In this document: in pieces, positions 10,846-23,310 of the stretch | Position numbering within the stretch: the stretch's first letter is position 1 | How the letters are laid out: each line of letters opens with the position of its first letter | NCBI GenBank assembly: GCA_039720395.1 | Contig: CM077832.1 | Location: 27,577,763 to 27,641,762 of the forward strand | DNA from: Liquidambar formosana | Lineage: Eukaryota; Streptophyta; Magnoliopsida; Saxifragales; Altingiaceae | Direction: 5' to 3' | Length of the DNA: 64,000 bases | The notes under the pieces: model-generated | Databases searched by the model: none | Seen by the model: the letters and a program-made list of their open reading frames with translations, nothing else | What the model was told of the DNA's origin: nothing | Made by a program: the position numbers and the translations under genes

Positions 10846-11604
10846 TGGACAGGAATGGTATTTACGAAAGAAGATCAGCCACCAATATCTTTAAATGTTA
10901 CCATATAAGCTTATCTATGGACTTGAGGTTGTATATAAAAAAATGTTGAGACTGTTGCCTGTATGATTTCTCAAAAATGGACTTCTGGCATATTTCTCCT
11001 TGTTCTTATAAAAACTGTGATTTTATTTAAGCTGAATCTTTTTATAATAGGTTTTTATTTATTTATTTATTTTTTTTTTTTTTTTTTAAAGCCATGATTT
11101 AAACCTTAGGAAAATGCATTTTTCCCTCTGCATTATGAACACACTAAAGATTTTTGTCCCAATTTAACCAATTTAACCATGATTTTAAGTAAGGTCTTTG
11201 TCATGATTTGCATAAAAACCATGATATAATCAATATTAAATTTATTATTACGATTTTTCTGATAGCAAAATGCCACTATATAAATAAGGGAATTAAGGAC
11301 AGCCAGGAAATAATAGACTCAAGAAGGACACGTCTCTTAAAGACTTTTCTAAAATCTTTTGGGCAGAGGGGGACTCCTCCTTTTTGAGAAATTCCTATAT
11401 ATGGATAGCATTTAATAGAAAGAAAAGCAGTTCAAGGCAATAGTCAATTAAGATTCATCAAAACAAGAAAGACCCACATGTATTCAATTAAATCCAAATT
11501 AATGGTTTTAACTTTTAAAAACGAAAAAGGAGTGAAAAACATAAACATTTTGCAATTAGAAAGAAAGTGGATAATTAATTTAGGTTTCTATTACGCCAAT
11601 ACCC
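10846..11604. other. Intergenic DNA upstream of the defensin-like gene
   Basis: No gene seen. T runs lie near 11070-11088. The sequence immediately before the TATA box is ordinary AT-rich promoter-like DNA. Confidence 0.5.
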
Positions 11605-11612
11605 TATATAAA
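11605..11612 (+). promoter_or_regulatory. Probable TATA box of the defensin-like gene
   Basis: TATATAAA lies 58 bp upstream of the chosen ATG. That spacing leaves about 25-30 bp to a transcription start and a short 5' leader, which is normal for plant genes of this class. Confidence 0.7.
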
Positions 11613-11669
11613 AGCTTACTTCTAGCGTCCCTATTAACCATTCCATCAAATCAAGTAAAGGAATTAGAC

Positions 11670-12309
11670 ATGCCGTCGACTAAATTCTTTTTGGTTTCTC
11701 TCACTGTCATTGCTCTTATTGTTTCCTCAGTTACCTCTGGTAAATCCTACTTTTTTTTTTAATTTTTTATTGTTCATATGTTTAATTAGAACTCGAGCAA
11801 ACGAAATGAAATTAGACTTCAATGGTAAGTCACTGGATAAGAGTGAGGAAAAGAGAAGAAAACACATGAGAGGAGGAATCTTAACCTTCTTGAGAGTCCC
11901 AATATCCTTATTACCACCGCTCAAGGTGGTAACAGAATTCGGGGTGTTAATGGGATTAAGGCTCTCAAGAGACTTTGATTCCACCCTTCTACTCTCTTTT
12001 CATTTCTTCTCTCTCATCGCGATGGCTCACTATTTAAGTCTCATTTTATTCCATTTGCTCTGATTCCAACCAAACAAGTAAGACCTTAATATATGTTGTA
12101 TTTTATTGTAGCTGACACATGAAGGTGAAATATATTTGTATGTAGAGTATCAGCCGGATGATCCCGTGGACCCTTTTTGCTATTCAACTTGTTCGGCTAC
12201 CTATGGAGACCAGCAATGCAACACAGACTGCATGCTCAAACAATTCAGAACCGGGAAATGCCTTTCCAATCAACGCCCCGGAGAAACTGTTTGTTGTTGT
12301 AGCCCTTAA
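11670..12309 (+). CDS. Defensin-like (DEFL/LCR-type) secreted cysteine-rich peptide
   Basis: There are two exons, 11670-11739 and 12146-12309, with a 406-bp GT-AG intron after the signal-peptide codons, the usual DEFL gene plan. The product is 77 residues. Residues 1-23 form a signal peptide (MPSTKFFLVSLTVIALIVSS). A mature peptide follows with eight cysteines spaced C-x3-C-x8-C-x3-C-x9-C-x10-CCC. The CxxxC pair (CNTDC), the GKC turn and the final CxC within CCC are the marks of the cysteine-stabilised alpha-beta fold of plant defensins and defensin-like peptides. Such peptides are secreted and act in antimicrobial defence or in reproductive signalling; this sequence does not tell which. The ATG was chosen because it opens the signal peptide, follows a TATA box at proper distance and keeps phase across the intron. 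A polyadenylation signal follows at 12364. It is the only gene in the window that looks complete. Confidence 0.88.
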
Positions 12310-12363
12310 TTAAGAAAACAACCTTGTAACAAACATGATTATCATTGCTTTGTTTCATGTGTT

Positions 12364-12369
12364 AATAAA
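12364..12369 (+). terminator. Probable polyadenylation signal of the defensin-like gene
   Basis: AATAAA lies 55 bp after the stop codon, within a T-rich 3' region. Confidence 0.6.
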
Positions 12370-13705
<1,336 letters not shown>

Positions 13706-14091
13706 TACTAACTGGTGGCATTTTGGAGGGCTTTAGGCTACATATATTTGTGAACCTAGTTTGATATTTCTTTTGTTTCATTAATAAGATAATGCATGTT
13801 CAATATAAAGCTGCTGATTATTATGTCTTCAAATAATTGTTTTACTGTATAGTTACGTTGAATTTAGTCATATTTTGGTTTGTTCATTCATTGTTATTTT
13901 AAATTTTTTCTGGTTGGTGTTTGGATTCTATACAGTTTGGATCTTAAATGATATGGCTTAGGTCCCTATGGAGGCATTGGATGCCTTTATGCGCTTTTGT
14001 GAGAGCGCAATGGACCGTTTCATTTCACTGGATCATTGCTTCTATTATTCGTTGATCTGTTGTTTTTTGCTCCCAAGGTAAAACCTTTTTG
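13706..14091. other. Intergenic DNA left of the LTR element
   Basis: No gene or repeat recognised in this short stretch. Confidence 0.5.
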
Positions 14092-14096
14092 ATCCT

Positions 14097-15360
14097 TGTT
14101 GATACATGAATTTTGTTGAACGGGTCAAACCAATGAGAAGGCGACACATGTCCATTATCTAATGACATGGCCTTGATTTTTACCTCACCACGTGGGGATG
14201 CCAGGTCTATCTCCGTGCCAAGGTCGACCTTCTACCTAAGGGTAGTTAGGTCTACCTCACCAATATCCCACCTTCAATGAGAATACCACTCAGGGTGGAT
14301 ACCTCCCTTGTCGGAGATGCCCTTCTCCGGAAGGATGCCTGACTCGCCATCTTAAGTCGCTACTAGCCTATGGCATAGCTCGCCCATCATAAGTCGCCAT
14401 TAGCCTACGACATAGCTATTGAACCCTCGATGAGTACGTCACAGCTCATCAAGGATGCCTTTCTCCGGAGGGAAGCCCTCATTACCGAGGATGCCCGAAC
14501 CATCTCGAGGTGGGTCCTTGTGCCCCCTTCGAGTTGGATGCCTATCACATTGCGTGATAGGAATCGAGGTCGGCGATCTACTTAATCCCCCTCGAAGGTA
14601 CAGTCCTAGTTCAACACTAGCCTGGGTTGAGGCAGAACTTGGGGGGCTCAATCACGAGCTTAACTTGGGTTCAAGGAAGGTCGCTCGACCTTAGCTTCTC
14701 TCAACAATTGGGACTGTTGGAGGATCTTGGTTTGGTGGCTAGAGAGAAGGTTAACTAAAGTAAAGGTTACCCTCATGGCATTGAGGTTGACGCTTCTTTA
14801 GCCTATTTGAGAGCAAATGGGGCACTGTGACCCCGCGTCACATCATCTCTGGAAAGTTGACATAATGGCGGACTAGATAAGTGGGTTTGCGTGTTCAACT
14901 CACCAAGCCAGCTGACATAGTAGGTGGGGTACTGCAGTAGACCTGCTGTAGTAGACCTACCCTATGCGACCCAGGTCTACTACCCCCTCCTACTAACCAG
15001 CTGGATCCTACTTAGTCTCTCCACTATAAAAAGCCTTCTTTGGCTTCCTTGAGAAAACACACCCATCATCGGACCCAACATGGGATACCCACACCATGTA
15101 CACCACCATACATATTACGACCCTCACTATCAGGATGAATATCTTCTTGGGTCTCTCCAGGTTCTATTGGACTAGAACCTCTCCAATGGTGACGGTTGCT
15201 ATTCTCCCTGCCTTTCTCCTGCCTCCATATTGCTCTCAGATTGCTTCTCTCTCTCCTCCACCATGGTTTATCCCACAGTCCCATCATCTCACGTGGCTGA
15301 CCTCCTTGAATACGACCCATGTGGGCTCTGTTGACTCCACGTCGATATCTCCCACAAACA
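14097..15360 (+). repeat. 5' LTR of the LARD-like element (1264 bp)
   Basis: It starts TGTTGATACATG and ends ACAAACA. It is nearly colinear with the right LTR; differences seen in the first few hundred bases are mostly C/T and G/A transitions. The primer-binding site follows immediately. Confidence 0.92.
15025..15032 (+). promoter_or_regulatory. TATA box in the 5' LTR
   Basis: TATAAAAA lies about 330 bp before the LTR end, the expected place for the U3 promoter. The right LTR has TATAAAAT at the equivalent position (21109-21116). Confidence 0.6.
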
Positions 15361-15380
15361 TTTTGGCGACTCTGCTGGGG
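15361..15380 (+). other. Primer-binding site of the LARD-like element
   Basis: TTTTGGCGACTCTGCTGGGG directly abuts the 5' LTR. A closely related sequence, GTTTGGTGACTCTACTGGGG, lies in the same position in the Tat/Ogre-like remnant on the minus strand (about 51270-51289). Confidence 0.75.
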
Positions 15381-18300
15381 AGGCAGTACACGTGATGGTG
15401 TTCTACCCCTACTAAATTTCCTTTTATCATCAATTATTTTTCTCATTTTATTCTACACATCTTTACTTGGATTATTGAAGCTGTCAAGCACAGCATGGTT
15501 CGTAGCAGTTCTTATGAACTGAGGTTGAAGATGGTGTACCTTGTAAAGGTGTATCCAAAGCATGGAGCAAATCTTCCTCAGTCAAAATCACTACAAAAAA
15601 AAATACATTATTATATTTTGCGTGTGTTAGTCTCTAACTACTTGCACTACACCACCACAGAAAAGCATTTGGTTCTTTGTACGATGCGCCATTTGTGTAG
15701 CCTTTCTTATGTGGGTCCCTCATCGACCCATGAAGCTTGTGTAGCCTTCAATGGTTCCTCCATGGCTCCATGGACATTGTTTGCCTCGACATGCAACCAG
15801 CATAAGCGACTCAACCCTTTCATGATGCTCGCCAAGCACGATTTGTGCACATCACAAAAAAGGCTTTATGTTATTACTCAAGCAAGTGAAGGCCATATGT
15901 CTCAACATACTGTCAAGATAAATGGGTTGGTCTGGCGCTTAAAAAAAAAAAAAAAAAAAGGGTCAAACTGCACGTGGGGACCAAGGAATAATCTATGTAT
16001 ACTAACTTGAGTCAGAGCTCTTGACCTATAGACTGTATTGCTTTACCTCGTGACTATATGGCCATGTTACACCAGCTCGCTAACTCATCAACAACAAACA
16101 ATGATCAGCAGAGAATAGCGAACCTTGGCCTGCGTACCAAAATGGATGGCTTTCCCAGCAATTGTACATGTTCCCACCATATTGGATAATATGTGGGTCG
16201 CCATGGCAACACCGACGCACACCTATTATGGTTCATACATCTCACTTAGTGGACCCACTCCGTTCAAAAGTTAGTATTGACCCTGAAGGGCCAATCCATA
16301 GTACCCACTACCTACAATTAATGAATGCCTCACAGTTATCAACTCATTCCAAGGGGGAGGATCTCATGCTTCTCAACAGTATTAAGGCATGTCGACCTAT
16401 ATCACTGGAGCAAATCCACCCATTCATACACAGAGCCACCCTGCATCTCTCAACTGACACATGGAGGGCCACCAATCGATGCATAAGGCCACATCACATA
16501 TGACTAGCTTGCACCCATTCTGGAGAGTTTACGTATGGAATGTACCATCTCGGGTCCTCTACTTTGCATGAAATTCATGTAGCGAGCCACCTTATGCAGG
16601 TCCACCAGCTCGCAATGAGCCATCTCAAGTCTATGATCTCACGTATAGATTGACTCAACTTGATTGAATCCCCCATGGAAGCCGCCTACTCATACGGGGC
16701 GCGCACCATGTCAAGTTCACCATTTTACATGGGGCCAACTTACCTCCACTATCTCACATGGAAAGTGCCATGTCAATGTACTTCAGTATCTCATGAGTAG
16801 AGGATCGATCCATAACCTCGCGGAGATTACCTCCCGTTCTTTGCTTAGGCAGGGCCTTTCTCCATTAACACCATCAGCTTGAAGTTGAGTTCATAGAACA
16901 CTAGACCTCGCTTCAAAGAAAGAGCTCACTTTCTGCTTCTATTATGTGCGGCACCTATATTGACAATAGCAGGTCCATAGTCCACTACACCCATGAACCC
17001 ACTTAGCAGCGTGTGCATTAGTATGGCGGCATCGACTTGCATCTGATATGTCTCACATCACATATTTGGGTCCAAACTCCACTATCTGTTCTTATCAACA
17101 TACGATGTGAGCCCGCACAAAATATACTCTAATTAGACCTAGTCGGCACCATTCCAGCTCGCACAAGATGATTTTGATTCTAGCAAACACATGTACGAAG
17201 TGCTGTCGCAGTCCTCACCATCTCATACTTGAAAGATCTACGACCTCATGCATCAAAATTCGCCTCAAGTTCACTCATGCAAGGTCCTTCTATTTACTTG
17301 AACATCGAGATTATAATGTTATCATTCTTTTCGGATCCACACCCCATGAAAAGCTACCAAAGTCAGGCACGTAGAGTCATTTCAAATTTGCCACCATGTT
17401 TGAAGCATAACGTTGGGTCCGTGAAACACCTTGACTCCACCGACTCATGCATGAAGGACTAAGCTAATTCATGCCCGTTGTGTACCACCCTACTCATGCA
17501 CGAAGCTACTTTGAGCTCGCCACCTCCGGTGTGTGGAATCTTGGGTACGAACACCACTTCACAGTGAGCCCCATTCCATGTTAATTTGCAACAGATCGCA
17601 CATGATTGTCCGCCTCGCCACCACGGTTTCCCTCTTGGGTTGAAGCTACCTCGACAATTGCTTCCATGAGATCGAACTCACATGTGTCCAATTGATCCAA
17701 CTAAATAAACCAACTTGGCCTAACATTTCTTGCATCAATTTGGCGATCCACGAATGCATCATCACGGCGACATGAGCACGTTACCTACCATCCCATCGAG
17801 TGTCCCACTTCGTGTGCACCATCCCATGTTTGCATATAGAACCATGGGTTCATCACCTCATAGATGGAGAACCACCATCTTTTATAAGAAAGGACCAATC
17901 CCACAAAACCACTTTGATTCCATAATCACATAGAGAACCTTGAGTTCATGACAACACGAATGGGAGCCACCAATCTCACATGGAGCCACTTCACATTCCA
18001 CCAGCTTGTGTATGGACCATGCCACATACCTCCGACTTGATGGAGACATTCATGTTGTTGTTATTAATGAGTATATATGCTTAAATCCATGGCGACCCAT
18101 GGACCTCCACCTTATTTGAACAAAATCCATAGACTTCACATGGGCTCTCTATTTTACGAGATGGCACATGGGCTACTTTCCCTCATATGCAATACAGCAG
18201 CTCAAACAAGTATGCACAATTGTTAAGGCCACCAACTTTTCCAAGCATGGTTTGTGTGGGACCCCTAATCCATATGACACCACATTAAAGAATTGTTATC

Positions 18301-20185
18301 TTTCGATAACTTCTCCCTTTAAACATTAGCTGGTACATTTGAATCATGTCCAAAGCAGACTTCATAAACTCAGGCTCCATCAAACTGGCACACAAGAGTC
18401 AAGCGACTGGGGCATTACCTTCAATTCAGCATGTGCATGTGCACGTTAGCACACAAGACACTATAGCCACTAGTGGCACTCGACTCACAGTTACAAAGTG
18501 CAGCTATACTTGCTTCTATTGCCTTTACCTTGGGTTAGAGCCCTCACCCACACCCGTTAAATGGAGCACGACCTCGACAGGGGCAGGGAGACCCAGAATT
18601 ACATGTTCTCGCGAGGCTTTCGCGTCATGTTAGTGTGCCCTTGTCCATAGTTGACGGTGTGCTCACCACGGCTTAAAATGCCTCCACGAACAGTGTTCAA
18701 AAGATCTACAACTTGGATACCCGACATGAAGCTGGCAACTTCTGTTGAATGCCAAGGTCGAGCCACTTTGCAAGACGGTGCCTATACTCAACCCCATGCA
18801 AATTGAGCCAGGTCTACTTCCTTCACTCAAAATGGTCACCACAACGACCCCGTGAGCAGCACCCACTACTCACCACAATGACCCCGTGAGCGGCACCCAC
18901 TACTCGAGGAATATTCTGGGGCAACATCCTTCTAGCCTATAAGATTGGTTGAATAAGCAGAAAGTATTTGGTGATTCACTAACCACCACACGGCCTAATA
19001 AGCTTCCTGACATGGTCTTGTTGCTCATATAGCACACATGCTCACATGAACAGTGATGCATGCCAGCTTTTATACCCCATGTTATGGCTACATTGACATC
19101 CCAATAATGATCATGCTAGTTGAATTTGGAGACAAGTTTCCACTTACTACAAGTCAGACTCTAAGCGAGCTTAACAATTGGCCACTACGGCGACACTGCC
19201 TTTTGTGCTCACAGCAACTCGCACATGATTGCGATCCAATTTTCTCGCTAAGCAAATGGCAACTTCATATTTTCAACCTCGAAAACTTTGTCTTGTCACA
19301 GAATCAACTCAAGGTATCAGAATTCTGTTAACATGGCGCACCTTGCTCCCATGATCAAAAGACCGCCTTCATATGAATAAGTCACAACAGTTATCAAATG
19401 GAGACCCCAATTAAGACCGCATGTCTGCCAACCCGAGTCTCCTAGCCATAAAAGACTCCTGTTCATCTCTCAAACACTTATAACATGTAGTGCAAGGTTC
19501 AAAGCCCATTGTTAGTGCATGGGTCCCATCCCATCTTCAAAACTTTCTCAACTTTACGATCTTACAAAATATGGGTATTGACTCTCTTCCAATGCAACCA
19601 TTACTGATTCGAGGTGGGGTCTACACTCCCTAAGTGGGTCTTGGTGATGTGTCTGCTATTTTAAAATAACCACTATAAAGTTTCATAATCCAGTCACGGA
19701 CAAGAGACAAACTCTACACACCAATGCCTCAAAGGTCGCACATCCCTTTGAAATCAACGACATGGCCATCCATTGACCTTCCAATTTGCTCTAATTAAGA
19801 TTCAATATGCTTGTCTTTCTAAAGAAGTCGCCAATATGTGGATCGATGTAGGATCCACTTCTATGCTCAAGTCCTTCCTTTACTGCCACAAGTTTTCATA
19901 TAGCAACATGCACAAACAAACACAACCAATATTTAAAGCTTATTCAAGCAACATGGGGTTACACTCGACGACTCCCAAGCCTGTTTTCTCGCTAGCATCC
20001 CTCTCATTTAAGGGTTGATATTTGCTATCTTGACAAGTTCTCCACCATCATCTACTATTTCAGAATAACCCACAAAGATGGCTGCATGGACATAGCCACA
20101 ATTTGGAGAGCATTAATTGATCTAACACCAAAGCATGCTTACACGAAATCCTCATGATCGACTCCCGCGTGCGCATGGAGGCAAA
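15381..20185. other. Internal non-coding region of the LARD-like element
   Basis: It has a relatively high C content on the + strand and many short words such as CACATGG and CTCGCAC. Short ORFs are present, but none has a recognisable retroviral-type motif. A 34-bp tandem duplication lies at 18836-18903. Confidence 0.75.
18836..18903. repeat. 34-bp tandem duplication inside the LARD-like element
   Basis: The units 18836-18869 and 18870-18903 start TCACCACAA and end CACCCACTAC. They differ at two positions, both transitions (ACGACC/ATGACC and GCAGC/GCGGC). Confidence 0.9.
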
Positions 20186-21444
20186 TGTTGATACATGAAT
20201 TTTGTTGAATGGGTCAAACCAATGAGAAGGCGACACGTGTCCAATATCTAATGACATGGCCTTGATTTTTACTTCACCACGTGGGGATGCTAGGTCTATC
20301 TCCATGCCAAGGTCGACCTCTACCTACGGGTATTAGGTCTACCTCATCAATATCCCACCTTCAATGAGAATACCACTCAGGGTGGATACCTCCCTTGTTG
20401 GAGATGCCCTTCTCTGGAAGGATGCCTGACTCGCCATCTTAAGTCGTTACTAGCCTATGGCATAGCTTGCCCATTATAAGTCGCCATTAGCCTATGACAT
20501 AGCTATTGTACCCTCGATGAGTACGTCACAACTCATCAAGGATGCCCTTCTCCAGAGAGAAGCCCTCATTACCGAGGATGCCCGAACCATCTCGAGGTGG
20601 GTCTTTGTGCCCCCTTCGAGTCGGATGCCTATCACATCAAGTGATGGGAGTCGAAGTCCGCGATCTACTTGATCCCCCTCGAAGGTACAGTCCTAGTTCA
20701 ACACTACCCTCGGTTGAGGCAGAACCTGGGGGGCTCAATCACGAGCTTGACTTTTAAGCAAGGTCGCTCGACCTTAACTTCTCTCAACAATTGCGACAGT
20801 TGGAGGATCTTGGTTTGGTGGCTAGAGAGAAGGTTCATTAAAGTAGAGGTTACCCTCATGGCATTGAGGGTCGATGCTTCTTTAGTCTATCTGAGAGCAA
20901 GTGGGGCACTGTGACCCCGGGTCACATCATCTCCGGAAAGTTGACACAACGGCGGACTAGACAAGTGGGGTTGCGTGTTCAACTCACCAAGCCAGCTGAC
21001 ATAGTAGGTGGGGTACTGCAGTAGACCTGTTGTAGTAGACCTACCCTATGCAACTCAAGTCTACTACCCCCTCCTACTAACCAGCTGGATCCTACTTAGT
21101 CTCTCCACTATAAAATGCCTTCTTTGGCTTCCTTGAGAAAACACACCCATCATCGGACCCAACATAGGATACCCACACCATGTACACCACCATACATATT
21201 ACGACCCTCACTATTAGGATGAATATCTCCTTAGGTTTCTCTAGGTTCTATTGGACTAGAACCTCTCCAATGGTGACGGTTGCCATTCTCCTTGCCTTTC
21301 TCTTACCTCGACATTGCTCTCAGATTACTTCTCTCTCTCCTCCACCATGGTTTATCCCACAATCCCACCATCTCACGTGGCTGACCTCCTCGAATACGAC
21401 CTATGTGGGCTCTATTGACTCCACGTCGATATCTCCCACAAACA
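20186..21444 (+). repeat. 3' LTR of the LARD-like element (1259 bp)
   Basis: Second copy of the LTR with the same ends. It is followed directly by the target duplication ATCCT. Confidence 0.92.
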
Positions 21445-21449
21445 ATCCT

Positions 21450-22154
21450 TTTAAAATAAAATACAAAATTGTTTTCCCCATTACGGTGTTACGTGTAATG
21501 GGGTTGAGTTTTATAGGTCTCTCTAATTGCTACATAGGTTGCTTGTGCTTGGTTGGTTATTTTTCTTTGGTGGTTAATAAATTTCTTACTTATCATACAA
21601 AATAAAATAATTTAAAAAATAAATAAATAAATAAATAAAGAACACTTGTCTGCTTTCCACAGGTTGGCTACTAAGGAATTTAACAAAAACATTTTTAGCT
21701 TCTTTGCAGTTTATGCTTTCTTAGCTATTACTTACCTATTGCAATTTGGAAAATTAGTTCGTTTTGAAGCACCATAGCTTTGCAAGGAATAGATTATGCT
21801 CATTGGACAGCTATGATAATGGAGTTTCCACAAACAAGATGTTGACTAGCAAGAAGCCCTTTGAAAACCCCACCAAGAAATGTTTTTTCGAAAGCATTGT
21901 CACTTATATGACCTTTGATCAGGACTAAAAGATATGACTATGACAAACGTCAATAGCCTTGGTTCTCAAATCGACAAGAAAGAATACATGAATCCACAGG
22001 AAGTAATACAAACCACAGAGAAAACTCTCAAATATTATTATTGATCAAAAGTTAAAGTTCCCATAGCACTACAAGCCTATTTAAAAAGAACTAATATTTG
22101 AACTCTAAGTAAACTAGGAAAAGGAATTCTACTAAACTTAGGAATAAGCAGAAA

Positions 22155-22187
<33 letters not shown>

Positions 22188-22320
22188 AAGAAAGCAAATC
22201 TAGTTATGAATCTAACTAGATTTGGCCATATGCGACTTTTTCATATTTTGCATTCCTAGTGTGACTTTTTCTAAATCTAACTAGATTTTCCTAGCTTTGT
22301 GAGGACTTTTGATGACCCAG
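21450..22320. other. Intergenic DNA with A-rich tracts
   Basis: No gene recognised. There is an (AAAT)n-like stretch near 21612-21640 and a long A run near 22151-22195. Confidence 0.4.
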
Positions 22321-22324
22321 TAAT

Positions 22325-23036
22325 GGCCAACAACGAAGGCAATAAGTAGGGGTGACTTGTCATACATCAGTCCCCTCCACTTAAAAGCAACTTGCCCTTG
22401 AGTTAGTTCCATGAGCTTGAACTCTTCCATGCCAAACAAAAAGATACTTCGAGTACCTCAATTGCTTCATCCTCATTTGAAATTTGCGCTGCAAAATAAT
22501 TTTGACTCAGCCATTGTCTCTGTAGACTTCAATTGATTAATGAGGTCGATCAAACAAGGGCTGATAATATAATTTAAATTTTCAACCCCAATAAAATTAA
22601 TGTTTCGCAACCTGTAAATAATGAGAAGATTAATTGATAAATTATCAACTAGACGCTGTGATTGGATCTCTCCTGAAATTTTGATGAGCTCTTTCTTTGA
22701 TGAAATTTCGCAATCAATGTTCTCCCCCAAAGTTTCATACTCAAAAGTTACTTCCTTTAGATCTCCAAACTTCTCACAATTTTCTTCCAATGGTGGCTGT
22801 ACCTTATTAGGAATGACAACTACCTCTGGCTCTTGCACTTCCACCACAATACTCTCAACCATCTCTTTAACATCAATTATGGACTCAACCTCTTCTTCAA
22901 TAACCAAGTGGTTATGGAGACATCCAAATGAGAGTGATTCTTTACTGCATGCGGTTATTAGGAACAAATATGGGATAATAGGTGATGGTTGGGATTCTTC
23001 TTTTAGGACTAGAGTTTCAGCTCGTGCATTGTCCAT
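22325..23036 (-). pseudogene. Remnant of an LTR-retrotransposon 3' coding end (tentative)
   Basis: A minus-strand ORF (22473-23036) encodes an acidic peptide of 187 residues that I do not recognise. Downstream of it on the minus strand is an EFKLMELTQGQ-like stretch, then GTGGAGGGGACTGATG (about 22360-22390). This resembles the polypurine end of a Ty3/gypsy or Copia element, but it is not decisive. The + strand of 22930-23036 is explained by a LINE fragment, so part of the minus ORF is its shadow. Confidence 0.3.
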
Positions 23037-23310
23037 AGAAGTTTATCTCCCAAAGGCAACCTCAGTTCTTGTCTCACACTTTGTTTGTGGAGGGTAATGG
23101 TGATAAGATTTGGTTTTGGGAGGATGTGTGGAGAGGGGATGCTTCTTTTTTTGCTCATTTTCCTCGTTTGTATAACATGTCTCTTAGATTTACAGCTATC
23201 CTTACCTGGTTTGCTAAACATGAATGTTCATGATGACAGCACAGCTCGTAAGTCTTTTGAGACTTTGGTTTCTTGGTGTGCCTTCCGCTATAATGGCTGA
23301 CACCATTGCT
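22925..23310 (+). pseudogene. LINE (L1-type) ORF2 C-terminal fragment
   Basis: The + frames read LLHAVIRNKYG and DGWDSS. After a frame change at about 23080 they read GNGDKIWFWEDVWRGDASFF, then HFPRLYNMS. These match the region after the reverse transcriptase in plant L1-type LINE ORF2 proteins (the typical (V/I)x(S/N)KYG and GDGxxxxFWEDxW motifs before the zf-RVT domain). The reading frame is broken and both ends of ORF2 are missing, so it is a dead fragment. Confidence 0.8.

Larger units (their letters stand above)
14097..21444 (+). mobile_element. Complete but non-coding LTR retrotransposon (LARD-like), 5-bp TSD
   Basis: The two LTRs (14097-15360 and 20186-21444) both begin TGTTGATACATG and end CCCACAAACA. 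The element is flanked by an exact 5-bp duplication ATCCT (14092-14096 and 21445-21449). Directly after the left LTR comes TTTTGGCGACTCTGCTGGGG (15361-15380), the kind of primer-binding site used by Tat/Ogre-type Ty3/gypsy elements. A short purine-rich stretch (GGAGGCAAA) precedes the right LTR. The internal 4.8 kb has no reading frame resembling gag, protease, reverse transcriptase or integrase; its longest ORF is 171 codons and featureless. It is therefore a large retrotransposon derivative that must have been mobilised in trans. Confidence 0.9.

Noticed and set aside
11727..11984. Minus-strand ORF within the intron of the defensin-like gene
   Set aside because: It lies antisense in the intron, has no motif and is not supported by any promoter-like sequence.
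15495..16010. 171-codon ORF just inside the 5' LTR of the LARD-like element, where gag would be
   Set aside because: It contains no capsid or zinc-knuckle motif, ends in an A-run-derived Lys tract and is not continued by protease or reverse transcriptase.
14097..21444. Possible segmental duplication of host sequence (two 1.26-kb copies)
   Set aside because: TG...CA ends, adjacent primer site and the exact ATCCT duplication show the copies are LTRs of one retroelement.
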